Part shown: positions 1 through 8,321 of the stretch, piece after piece
Layout of the letters: every line of letters begins with the position of its first letter
How positions within the stretch are numbered: position 1 is the first letter of the stretch
Assembly: GCF_028288225.1 (NCBI RefSeq)
Contig: NZ_JAQBOC010000088.1
Location: forward strand, 62,001-126,000
DNA length: 64,000 nucleotides
DNA from: Mucilaginibacter sp.
GTDB taxonomy: Bacteria; Bacteroidota; Bacteroidia; Sphingobacteriales; Sphingobacteriaceae
Direction: 5' to 3'
Notes under the pieces: model-generated
The model's database searches: none
Told to the model about the DNA's origin: nothing
Seen by the model: the letters and a program-made list of their open reading frames with translations, nothing else
Position numbers and translations under genes: made by a program

Positions 1-439
1 ATTTATCACCGCCTGCTCCGGAACCATCAACATTGGCAGCAGAAAAATAGCCACCCGTCGGTGCAGAACTGTCCCACATGTGGTTCATCCACGTGTATGA
101 ATTATTCATATAAGAAGCATACCTCGAATCACCCGCCTGGATCATTGCAGCATCAGCATAAATCTGACTTACATTATACCATTCATAGCAGCTGTTTGTT
201 GTGAGATTTACTTTGTAGCTATTGTAGCTTGTTAATATATTACCTACGACAAATGCATGTGTATCCTGCGCTTTTGCCCAATAAGCCGAGGTTGACCCGT
301 TAACCTTAAGATGGCTTGTAGTTTGATCTTTCGCTTTAGACGGGTCAGCATTAATTTTGACATTGTCTTTTTTGCACGAGGCCATAGTTGCAATAAAAGC
401 CAATGCCGCTAAACCCCTGATAAAGTGTTGTTTTTTCAT
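1..439 (-). CDS. GH76 family alpha-1,6-mannanase lipoprotein, N-terminal part
   Basis: Only the first 146 codons are present; the gene continues past the left edge. It starts at the ATG at 439-437 and opens with a lipoprotein signal peptide whose lipobox ends in Cys22, followed by KKD, a typical Bacteroidota surface-lipoprotein start. The rest is closely similar to the GH76 gene at 4220-5419, sharing the stretch YEWYNVSQIYADAAM and the GGYF/GSGA segment. The window ends just before the expected catalytic Asp-Asp pair. GH76 enzymes are endo-alpha-1,6-mannanases that cut mannan backbones at the cell surface. Last visible gene of the mannan operon; it may have its own regulatory site at 553-564. 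Confidence 0.85.
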   Translation of the reverse strand, partial: MKKQHFIRGLAALAFIATMASCKKDNVKINADPSKAKDQTTSHLKVNGSTSAYWAKAQDTHAFVVGNILTSYNSYKVNLTTNSCYEWYNVSQIYADAAMIQAGDSRYASYMNNSYTWMNHMWDSSAPTGGYFSAANVDGSGAGGDK

Positions 440-552
440 AATATTAATTTTTAAATTGGTTTCTATTATATTAATCCAACACATCCAATCCAGCGAACTA
501 TCTGTTAAAATAATTGCTAATGCATAGCTTATCTTTATTTAAATATGTAATA

Positions 553-564
553 ATGTATGTACAT
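553..564. promoter_or_regulatory. Candidate GntR/HutC operator before the partial GH76 gene
   Basis: The sequence ATGTATGTACAT differs at one base from the perfect palindrome ATGTATATACAT found at 14755-14766, next to the GntR-type regulator gene. It lies in the 163-bp gap between two minus-strand GH76 genes, about 115 bp before the start of the left one. Regulation of this gene by the same repressor is inferred from the match. Confidence 0.45.
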
Positions 565-602
565 TTTTATTAGCAAGATTTCACTATATATTTATTTAAT
601 AA

Positions 603-1817
603 TCAATTCTTTCTACTACTTTCCAGCTTACTCAGCCGGGCGTATAATTCAGCAATACAAGCCTCATCAAGCAGCCATTTTGGCTTTTTAATTTGGGCAT
701 CGTCAGCGGTCCAAGTATTTGTTAGCAATCCGTATTTATCAGTTGTATTTTGCCATGCGTAATCAAGGTCTTTTCCTATAGTCTCTATATAGTTATAATT
801 GCCATCAACCTTATATAAAGCCTCATAGCCACGGAACAGCACTGTTACAAACCAGGGCAAATCCATACTAATGGAAAGATGCGGATCATGCTTCAGATCA
901 CTGAAATGTTTATATGCGCCATTCGCTGTAACCTGGGCATCTTTAAGATAAGTCTTATTATGTGTAAATTGATATAAAAGCACTCCTGCCTCAAGCATAG
1001 AGCCCGAATTATAAGTATAGTAAACCTTATTAGCTTTGCCGTCTATCGTTTTTTTATCATTCCAATAAGCCCCGGCAGAGTCGCGCAGATTGGTATGCAT
1101 CCAATTATAAAAGCGTTTTCCCCAGGTTAAATAATATGGATCTTTAGTTGCCTGGTAAAGTTTAAGTGCTACCAATGTAGCCATTCCGTTACTGCAGGCC
1201 GGCTTCTGGTCCTTATGTCCTTCAAGCCAGGTAACCCCTCCCCCAAGCTGATCATCCCATCCGCTTATAATAAATTTGAAAGCTGTTTTGGCATGGGTTA
1301 AGTAAAGTGGGTTCTTTGTGTTAAAATAAGCTTCCAAATATTCAATACCCACAAGCCCGTTGTCATCGTAATAACGGTCATCCTTTTCAAACATTGACGG
1401 ATAGGCCTGGTAACCAACCGGTTTGCGTTTGGTGTCAAGATATTTCTCCATTCCCATTGCCATGCTATCCAGGTATGGCAGATATTTTTTATGCTCTGCC
1501 GGGATCTGTAACAATGCATTTGTTGCGGAAAAAACACCTGAATAAGGCCACAAAAAACTAACCTCTTTTTCCTTAACCTTGTCCCCTTGCATATAATCAA
1601 GAGAATCATTTTTTGATGAAGGGTAATTTTCTAAGAACAGGCATTTATATTTTGGAACACGATAGTATTTCCAGATCTTACTATACATAAGCTCTGCTCT
1701 TTGCAAATATTCTTTCGATTTTTTGTCCTGCTGGGCAACAGCAACTGTGCTAAACAGGGATAGCCCGGCCAAAACAAACAATGCAGATTTTATTCTAATA
1801 ATTGAATAGGTACTCAT
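603..1817 (-). CDS. GH76 family secreted alpha-mannanase, divergent member
   Basis: A 404-residue protein with a cleavable signal peptide (residues 1-28, ending AVAQ) and no lipobox Cys, so probably periplasmic. The body is an (alpha/alpha)6-type glycosidase with aromatic-rich helices, and the consecutive catalytic aspartates of GH76 are at residues 151-152 in YYDDNGL. Inferred role: hydrolysis of alpha-1,6-mannosidic bonds in imported oligosaccharides. It is clearly more distant from the two other GH76 proteins here than they are from each other. The ATG is at 1817-1815; the GH92 gene ends 35 bp upstream, in the same operon. Exact linkage specificity cannot be read from sequence. Confidence 0.82.
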   Translation of the reverse strand: MSTYSIIRIKSALFVLAGLSLFSTVAVAQQDKKSKEYLQRAELMYSKIWKYYRVPKYKCLFLENYPSSKNDSLDYMQGDKVKEKEVSFLWPYSGVFSATNALLQIPAEHKKYLPYLDSMAMGMEKYLDTKRKPVGYQAYPSMFEKDDRYYDDNGLVGIEYLEAYFNTKNPLYLTHAKTAFKFIISGWDDQLGGGVTWLEGHKDQKPACSNGMATLVALKLYQATKDPYYLTWGKRFYNWMHTNLRDSAGAYWNDKKTIDGKANKVYYTYNSGSMLEAGVLLYQFTHNKTYLKDAQVTANGAYKHFSDLKHDPHLSISMDLPWFVTVLFRGYEALYKVDGNYNYIETIGKDLDYAWQNTTDKYGLLTNTWTADDAQIKKPKWLLDEACIAELYARLSKLESSRKN

Positions 1818-1852
1818 AGATGAATTTTATAAATTTTATTTATCTGGTTAAA

Positions 1853-4207
1853 CTATTGTGCAGATGGGGGCGGGGTTTTAGTCCCCCAGGCCTTATTTGG
1901 CTGGCTTCCCATGGTAAATACCATTTTACCACCCTTCATCAGTTCGTCCCGGTACAACCAGCAGTTATTTAGCTGTTTGCCATTAAACTCAACTGATTGT
2001 ATATAAAGGTTTGTTTTTGAATTATTTTTTGTTTCGATAACAAGCGTTTTATCATTGCCCAATGTGATGGTTGCCTTATCAAAAACAGGGCTGCCAAGCT
2101 CAATTATTGGTTTGGCATCAGTAAATCCTTTAACATCAAACAAGCCAAGCGCGGTCATTACATACCATGAGCCTAATTGTCCCTGGTCTTCATCCTGCCC
2201 GTAGCCATAACCATGAATTGGTTCGATCCCGTAAAAGCCGCCAGAGATGAGCCTTGTCCATTTTTGAGTTAACCATGGTTTGCCCGAGAAATTGAAAAGC
2301 CAGCAAATATGCAGACTCGGCTCATTACCGTGGTTATAAATAGCATTGATACCTGCAAAAGCATTAATCACCTTGCCACCGCCAAAACCATCTTTTTCCG
2401 ACGCTATAAAAATGCTGTCGAGCTTATTATTAAAATCATCCCTACCGATGGTTGAAATTAAGGCAGCAGGGTTTTGCGGAACGTAGTAGGTGTACTGCAT
2501 AGCATTTCCTTCCTGGTAGCCACGCCATGGCGCGTAAGGGTCAAATTTGTCAATAAAAGTACCATCGGCCTTTTTTGGCTGCAGGAGCTTATTTGCGGGG
2601 TTATATAAATTGCGCCAGCCGTTTGAATATTTTATCAGCTTTTTATAATCATCCATCTTGCCCAAATTTTTTGCCATTTGTGCGGCGGCGAAGGCGCTGA
2701 AGCTATATTCCAAAGTGTGCGATGCCGAAAAATGGGCACCGGTTGAATCAGTTCTATCCTCTTCAATAAACGGCGAATAACCATATTTCAGAAACGCTTT
2801 GGTATCCATTTTCCCAGAGCCAACTTTGCGGTTCTTATAACCCAACTCGTTATTTTTAACAGCGTTATAAGCAAGGTTAATATCATAGTTGCGGATGCCA
2901 ACCTGGTAGGCCGCAGCTATTGACAGGCCTACAAAATTAGTGCCCACTCCCGATACATATTCGCTGTTTGCAATACCATCGCCAAACCAGCCCTTATCTT
3001 TATAGATCTGTAGCTGAGTATGCACAAAATCCTGGTACCAGCTGGGGTATGATAAAGCCCATAGCTGGGTTAAATCCCAAAAGCCGCCCCAAATTGCATC
3101 GGTATTCATAAAATTGTAGCTTAGCTTACCATTGATATCCAAATGCAGCTGCCCTATTTTACCACCATGCGTTGGATAAGCTCCGTTAACATCACTGGCA
3201 ATACCCCTGCCTAATAATGCATGATACAGGCCGGTATAAAATTTTATTTTGGCGGTATCATCTTTCCCTTCAACCCTAAGCTTGCCAAGCTCATGCTCCC
3301 AGGTTTTTTGTGCATTTATTTTAGCCTGGTTAAATGAAAGATTAGCAGCCTCGGCCTGTAAATTTGCTTTAGCATTCTTTTCTGATGTATAGGAAAGGCC
3401 AACTTTAATTTCGATAGCCTCACCTTTAGTTGTTTTATAATCAAAGAACAAGCCCGCTCCTTTTCCGTTAGCTGATGATGATGTTTGAGTGATGCCTGTA
3501 TCTGTAAATGAGCCAATGTTTGCTGGTTTTTTGCTCACCTCGCCATAAATAAACATTGATACCCTGCCGCCCTCATCATAGGTTTTTACATATTTTGGAT
3601 AGGTAATAACAAAGCCTTCAAAGTGGGTATTATCAACCATTTTTATCCCGGCATCCATAACCGCGCCGCTTTCGCCCTGTACATTGCCAATATCGAGAAT
3701 GATGTGCGACTGATCACTTTCCGGGAAGGTATACCTGTGGAAACCTACCCTTTTAGTTGCGGTAAGCTCGGCTGTAATGTTGTAATTATCCAGCAATACT
3801 TTGTAGTAGCCCGGTTCAGCTATTTGATTTTTACGGTCGAAATTTGAACGGTAGCCTGTGTTTGGCGTATCAAGCGCGCCGGGCTTAACTTTTAACGGCC
3901 CCATAGTGGGCATAAAACTGACGCCGCCAATCTGCCATTCATGAAAATGCACAAACCCTTCAATTGAGTTTTGGCGGGTATCATAGCCCACGGCCTCCCA
4001 GCCCTGGTTATTCCCATAATGTCCGTTTGTTGATGGCGCCAGTTTGGCCATTCCACCAGGTACCGCTGCCGGGGTATAAAAAAACCACCTGCTGTGCGCA
4101 GTACCAATATTAGGGTCGACATATTTTAGTAAGCTTTGTGCCGCTAACCTGCCAGAGGACAATAAAATAGCTGACCCAAAAACCAATGATCTGATTGTTA
4201 TTTTCAT
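1853..4207 (-). CDS. GH92 family alpha-mannosidase
   Basis: A 784-residue secreted exo-alpha-mannosidase (signal peptide about 1-23). GH92 hallmarks are visible: VDPNIGT near residue 30; EGNAMQYTYYVP near 566-577, with the Glu thought to be the general acid; GNEPSLHI at about 627; and GQDEDQGQLGSWY at about 670, carrying the catalytic-base aspartates. GH92 enzymes are Ca2+-dependent inverting exo-mannosidases that strip alpha-1,2 or alpha-1,3 mannose side chains, after which GH76 enzymes can cut the backbone. The gene sits between two GH76 genes, 12 bp after the upstream one. Near residue 40 the usual HTFPGA/PFGM region reads FFYTPAAVPGGM, so the substrate site may differ from gut-Bacteroides enzymes. 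Confidence 0.92.
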   Translation of the reverse strand: MKITIRSLVFGSAILLSSGRLAAQSLLKYVDPNIGTAHSRWFFYTPAAVPGGMAKLAPSTNGHYGNNQGWEAVGYDTRQNSIEGFVHFHEWQIGGVSFMPTMGPLKVKPGALDTPNTGYRSNFDRKNQIAEPGYYKVLLDNYNITAELTATKRVGFHRYTFPESDQSHIILDIGNVQGESGAVMDAGIKMVDNTHFEGFVITYPKYVKTYDEGGRVSMFIYGEVSKKPANIGSFTDTGITQTSSSANGKGAGLFFDYKTTKGEAIEIKVGLSYTSEKNAKANLQAEAANLSFNQAKINAQKTWEHELGKLRVEGKDDTAKIKFYTGLYHALLGRGIASDVNGAYPTHGGKIGQLHLDINGKLSYNFMNTDAIWGGFWDLTQLWALSYPSWYQDFVHTQLQIYKDKGWFGDGIANSEYVSGVGTNFVGLSIAAAYQVGIRNYDINLAYNAVKNNELGYKNRKVGSGKMDTKAFLKYGYSPFIEEDRTDSTGAHFSASHTLEYSFSAFAAAQMAKNLGKMDDYKKLIKYSNGWRNLYNPANKLLQPKKADGTFIDKFDPYAPWRGYQEGNAMQYTYYVPQNPAALISTIGRDDFNNKLDSIFIASEKDGFGGGKVINAFAGINAIYNHGNEPSLHICWLFNFSGKPWLTQKWTRLISGGFYGIEPIHGYGYGQDEDQGQLGSWYVMTALGLFDVKGFTDAKPIIELGSPVFDKATITLGNDKTLVIETKNNSKTNLYIQSVEFNGKQLNNCWLYRDELMKGGKMVFTMGSQPNKAWGTKTPPPSAQ

Positions 4208-4219
4208 TTAAATTTATAA

Positions 4220-5419
4220 TTACTTATACTTTGAAAGCAATACCTGCACTCTTTGCATCCAGGCCTGGTCCACGCCCTCCATGCCATATTTACTGTTGCC
4301 ATCAAGCCCGGCATATTGCCAGTATCCATGGCTTGAAGCATCACGCATCACCACATTTATCGCATCAATATTTCCTTTGGCATAATTCAGCCATGCTGGA
4401 TTGTTATCCGCCTCATACAGCCTGATCATTGCCTGCGAGGCCCATCCGCAATAGGTTGGGTTTATCCTGACATCACTGGTGTTAAAAATATAAACATTGT
4501 GTGTGGCATCCCACAAAACAGTATTCATTGCTGTGCCCATAGCCTGGGCCTTAACAAGGTAGCCGTTATCGTTCATTGCCTTTGCATACAGCAGATCAGC
4601 TTCTAACATAATAGCATTATCGTAGGTAAAGATCTGGGTATCTACCGTGCCGTTTTTTTCAATTTGCCAAATATAAAGCCCTTTACTGCTATCATACATT
4701 TTGGTGTTTAGCCAGCTATTTACAGAAACAGCCCAATCATGATAAACCGATTGGCCGGTAATTTTGTATAATCGCAAAAACAGTTGTAAAGCAAGTCCGT
4801 TTGATTGGGTAGGTTTATTTGTTTTATCCGTATTCCACCAAAAGCCGCCGCCAAAAGTAGTGTCCCATAAGCCACTTTTTATAAGCCAGTTTGCACAATT
4901 TTCTGCAGCAGTAAGGTATTTTGCTTTGTTGGCGTTTGTGCTTATTTCGTAAGCATCAAGGTATGCAACCCCTGTTAATGAGTTATCATCAATATATTTT
5001 GTTCCGGATGCGCCGCTGCCGTTAAGGTTTGCAAATGCAAAGTATCCACCGTTAGGGTCTGATTTATCCCAAAGGCCATTCATCCACGCAAATGTTCCGT
5101 CCATACTATCCTGGTATGATGCATCACCATTTGCAACCATGGCGGCATCAGCATAGATCTGGCTTACATTGTACCATTCATAAGCGCTGTTGGCATTAGC
5201 ACCCGTATTTACCCTGTAGCTTTTATAGGATGTAAGCAGGTTGTTGGTTATATATTCATGCGTTTCGTTAGCTTTTGTAAGATATGCAGAAACAACAGGT
5301 GTAGTATCCGGCGGCGTATTCCCTCCGGTATCACCTTTTTGCGGCGTTACTTTTTGCTTGCTGCACGATGCTGCTAAAAATATTAAAACAGCCATCCATC
5401 CGTATAAAAAGTTTTTCAT
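4220..5419 (-). CDS. GH76 family endo-alpha-1,6-mannanase lipoprotein
   Basis: A 399-residue lipoprotein (lipobox LAASC, Cys19) with a short Pro/Thr-rich linker before the catalytic domain. The GH76 Asp-Asp pair is at residues 144-145 in YIDDNSL. Expected to act on the cell surface, cutting the alpha-1,6-mannan backbone into pieces for SusCD. I start it at the ATG at 5419; the frame also has a TTG 18 bp further upstream, which would add six residues before the signal peptide. Nearly a paralogue copy of the partial gene at 1-439, suggesting tandem duplication within the locus. A strong stem-loop lies directly upstream, between this gene and the SusE-like gene. Confidence 0.9.
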   Translation of the reverse strand: MKNFLYGWMAVLIFLAASCSKQKVTPQKGDTGGNTPPDTTPVVSAYLTKANETHEYITNNLLTSYKSYRVNTGANANSAYEWYNVSQIYADAAMVANGDASYQDSMDGTFAWMNGLWDKSDPNGGYFAFANLNGSGASGTKYIDDNSLTGVAYLDAYEISTNANKAKYLTAAENCANWLIKSGLWDTTFGGGFWWNTDKTNKPTQSNGLALQLFLRLYKITGQSVYHDWAVSVNSWLNTKMYDSSKGLYIWQIEKNGTVDTQIFTYDNAIMLEADLLYAKAMNDNGYLVKAQAMGTAMNTVLWDATHNVYIFNTSDVRINPTYCGWASQAMIRLYEADNNPAWLNYAKGNIDAINVVMRDASSHGYWQYAGLDGNSKYGMEGVDQAWMQRVQVLLSKYK

Positions 5420-5437
5420 AGTGATTTTTTTAATCAA

Positions 5438-5471
5438 TTCACCTGCAACCTGGAAAACGGTTGCAGGTGAA
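5438..5471 (-). other. Perfect intercistronic stem-loop after susCDE
   Basis: Two perfect 13-nt arms (TTCACCTGCAACC and its complement) are separated by 8 nt, between the SusE-like stop (5510) and the GH76 start (5419). No run of T follows it in the minus direction, so it looks less like a terminator than a processing or mRNA-stabilising hairpin that separates the transport part of the mRNA from the enzyme part. Confidence 0.6.
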
Positions 5472-5509
5472 CTTTTATTTAATTATTCCAGGTTATCCGG
5501 CAATGCATT

Positions 5510-6637
5510 TTAGTTAAATGCAGTAGCAGTGTACCTATATGGCCCGGTTGCCTGGAAATAAACATCAACCTTTACATTGTGTGTATCAGCAGCGGGATCA
5601 AACTTATAGGTATTATTCCATTGATCGTTAGTAACCGGCAGCAGGTAAAAATAATCAGCAGGCTTACCGGCAGGCGCATCATTATTAGCATTTTCGCTTC
5701 CATAATATTCCAGCCCGGCCGGTGTATGTATAATATATTTAAAGCGCTCATCACGTCCCCATGAAAACTGGTAAAATGTGACCGGAATTTTAGCTGCTTC
5801 CCAGGTACTGTTGCCAATGTAAGCCAGCTGGCCGATCTCGTCATTATATGCAGACATGTATAAGCCTACTGACTGAATTTCTGTTGCATCAGTTGTAGCC
5901 ACATTAAAATCATAACTTAAGCGGTAAGTTTTTGTAGCCCCGCTAACAGTTGTTGATGAAGTGCCCTGCTGAATTACATTACTGGCATTTAAATAATATT
6001 TGGTGCCGCTTGCATCCGGTTTATCAGTTAACTGGTAAGTACCTGCCTTTAAGCTGGTATATAACTCAAAAAGACCATCAGCAGTTTTCTTCAGCGGAAT
6101 TGCCTTGGTAACATCGGCGCCACTTTCTGTTGCAGTACCGGTAAGATACATAGCAGTTGGGAGTATTGCAAAGCCGGCAGGCCTTTCAATAGTAAGGCTC
6201 CTTGTCATTGTGCTTAGCATTGCGTTGGTGGCTTTGGAAGCAATTACCGCCCATTTTATTTTCCCGCTGCTTGATGATGCAACGCCTGCCAGTGCCGCAA
6301 TTTTATTCAGGTCTTTTTGTGTAATGGTTGCCTGTGCCTGAACACCGGATCCATCAGAAACCGTTTTATAAACAGGCTTGCTGAAGTTGCCATCGGCTTT
6401 ATCAAATGCAATTTCATATAATACCAGGTCGCCATCTGCTGCCTGTGCAGCATTCCATTTAAACACCAAACTTGAACCTGTTATTGGCTGAATTTTAATA
6501 TCAGCCTGGTCTGAAGGTTCATTAAGGATACTCACTGGTGTAAGGCCAAGGTTCAGCGACCTTGTATCTTTTTTGCAGGATGTAAAAGCGACAACGGCTA
6601 ACAGTACTGCAAAGCTTAATTTTATTAATGTTTTCAT
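5510..6637 (-). CDS. SusE-like outer-membrane glycan-binding lipoprotein
   Basis: A 375-residue lipoprotein (lipobox ending in Cys21, followed by KKD). The N-terminal third, about residues 40-140, matches the SusE-type Ig-like domain: a statement-like repeat KIQPITGSSLVFKWN followed by a YEIAFDK strand. The C-terminal part is beta-rich with two likely carbohydrate-binding modules. Role: surface binding of mannan or mannooligosaccharides next to SusCD. The frame is open further upstream into susD, but the ATG at 6637-6635 directly precedes the signal peptide and avoids that overlap, so I use it. It lies 25 bp after susD in the operon. Confidence 0.82.
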   Translation of the reverse strand: MKTLIKLSFAVLLAVVAFTSCKKDTRSLNLGLTPVSILNEPSDQADIKIQPITGSSLVFKWNAAQAADGDLVLYEIAFDKADGNFSKPVYKTVSDGSGVQAQATITQKDLNKIAALAGVASSSSGKIKWAVIASKATNAMLSTMTRSLTIERPAGFAILPTAMYLTGTATESGADVTKAIPLKKTADGLFELYTSLKAGTYQLTDKPDASGTKYYLNASNVIQQGTSSTTVSGATKTYRLSYDFNVATTDATEIQSVGLYMSAYNDEIGQLAYIGNSTWEAAKIPVTFYQFSWGRDERFKYIIHTPAGLEYYGSENANNDAPAGKPADYFYLLPVTNDQWNNTYKFDPAADTHNVKVDVYFQATGPYRYTATAFN

Positions 6638-6662
6638 CTCTAATCTATTTTGTTTAGGTTGA

Positions 6663-8297
6663 TTAATAGCCAGGGTTTTGAGTAAGATTCTTATCCAAAC
6701 CAATATCATTTGACGGGATGGCCCACAGGTAATCTTTTGCAGGGTTAAACTGTCTTTTTTGTGTACGGATATAGCCATTGTCCGTTGATTGATCTGAAGA
6801 GAATTTGGCGCCATGAGCATAACCATTCATTACCACTTCAGCTGTTTTCCATCTTCTTATATCATCTACCCTTAATCCTTCCATGGCCAGTTCAACCCTT
6901 CTTTCGCGCCTTATGATATTGGTCATATCAGCATTACCCGGATAATTTAATGCACCCGCATCTGTAAAACCAGCCCTTGCACGTAATGCGCCTATGGTTT
7001 TGCTCCACACTGATGCATCCATTTGTCCCAGGCTGTTTTTTGCTTCGGCATAGGTTAATAATACTTCCGCATATCTTAGTAAGTGAAGGTTATTGCCAGA
7101 TACATAGCTGGCTTGCGCACCTGGATCAAAATATTTTCTCCAGTAATAAGCCGTTGCCGATGAGCTTTGTGAGCTTGGGGTATATTCATCCGCACCCGGC
7201 TGAACAGGGTCGGAACCTGGTTTTATATAAATAATTTTGTTTGATCCGTTAACTCCGCCGCCACTATTCCAGTTATATCCATCGTAAACAACAGTTGCAG
7301 TTAATCGTGGGTCCCTGTTTATATAGGGGTTGTTTTGATCATATCCTGAACCTGTATCGTTTATCCCTTTGCCATTCAGCATTATATAATCGTTAACCAG
7401 CTCCTGGGTTGGTGCCATGTTACTAACGCGCCCGCCTACAGAACGTGGTGCAAAGTCCCAGAAGTCTTGCCATGTTCTGATAGTCGGCACATATTGAAGC
7501 GAAAGTATTACCTCATTATTGGTTTTGTTTACTTTCGGATCGCTAAATAAATCGTTATAGCTTGGGTTTAATGAGTAAGTTCCGTTAGTAGCCTGGTCAT
7601 TCATCAGCTTTTCGCAAACGGTTACAACATCAGCCATCCTATCGCCCTGGTATAATAATACCCTGGCTTCTAACGCTAATGCTGCTCCTTTAGTGATCCT
7701 GCCATTTTCACTTGCCGGCATCTGATCTTTTGAAGGCAGTACGGCCGCGGCTGCCTGCAGCTCATCAAGCACGAACTTAACTACGGTTGCTTTTGGTGAA
7801 CGGGCTATTACTTTTGCTTCTTCCGGGGTTTCATCATGAGCAAGGATCGGTACGTCACCGTACCACTTTGTTAAATTAAAATGTTCAAAAGCACGGATAA
7901 AGCGGGTTTCTGCTTTTAGTCTGGCTACGGTAGCTGCCCCCAATGTAGTGTTCTGATCAATATTACCCAGGAAAATATTACATGATTTTATGGCTGAATA
8001 ATAATTCGCCCAATCACCCTGGAACTTTGCTGTTCCTGCGGTGGCATTCCCGCTGGCAATAAGGTTCAGATCGCCTGATGGTGAATAAGCGTTGTCTGAT
8101 ATTGCTTCCGGGTTAAAATACAAACCGCTGTTATATATTAAGCTGTAATTATTATATAACGCGCTGTAAACATTCTGGTCTACCTTCCAAAAGGTAAGGT
8201 CGGAGAATCTATCTGTTGGTGCAATGTCCAGTTTTTTACATCCAGCCGCTGCTATCAACGCAAAGGATATAATGCAGATCTTCTTTAAAAATTTCAT
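6663..8297 (-). CDS. SusD/RagB family nutrient-binding lipoprotein
   Basis: A 544-residue SusD-like protein. The signal peptide ends in the lipobox AAAGC (Cys20). It has the N-terminal TPR-like SusD domain (SALYNNYSLIYNS, FIRAFEHFNLTKWYGDVP) and the C-terminal RagB/SusD signature, with RRERRVELAMEGLRVDDIRRW and the final DKNLTQNPGY. It forms the lid of the SusC transporter and binds the polysaccharide fragment at the outer membrane. It lies 24 bp after susC; by position the ligand is probably an alpha-mannan oligosaccharide. Confidence 0.95.
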   Translation of the reverse strand: MKFLKKICIISFALIAAAGCKKLDIAPTDRFSDLTFWKVDQNVYSALYNNYSLIYNSGLYFNPEAISDNAYSPSGDLNLIASGNATAGTAKFQGDWANYYSAIKSCNIFLGNIDQNTTLGAATVARLKAETRFIRAFEHFNLTKWYGDVPILAHDETPEEAKVIARSPKATVVKFVLDELQAAAAVLPSKDQMPASENGRITKGAALALEARVLLYQGDRMADVVTVCEKLMNDQATNGTYSLNPSYNDLFSDPKVNKTNNEVILSLQYVPTIRTWQDFWDFAPRSVGGRVSNMAPTQELVNDYIMLNGKGINDTGSGYDQNNPYINRDPRLTATVVYDGYNWNSGGGVNGSNKIIYIKPGSDPVQPGADEYTPSSQSSSATAYYWRKYFDPGAQASYVSGNNLHLLRYAEVLLTYAEAKNSLGQMDASVWSKTIGALRARAGFTDAGALNYPGNADMTNIIRRERRVELAMEGLRVDDIRRWKTAEVVMNGYAHGAKFSSDQSTDNGYIRTQKRQFNPAKDYLWAIPSNDIGLDKNLTQNPGY

Positions 8298-8321
8298 ATG
8301 TGTATTTTTAAAATATTTTTA

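Noticed and set aside
6638..6826. Upstream extension of the SusE-like gene into susD
   Set aside because: The extra 63 residues overlap susD in another frame, and a lipoprotein signal peptide begins at the internal ATG at 6637.
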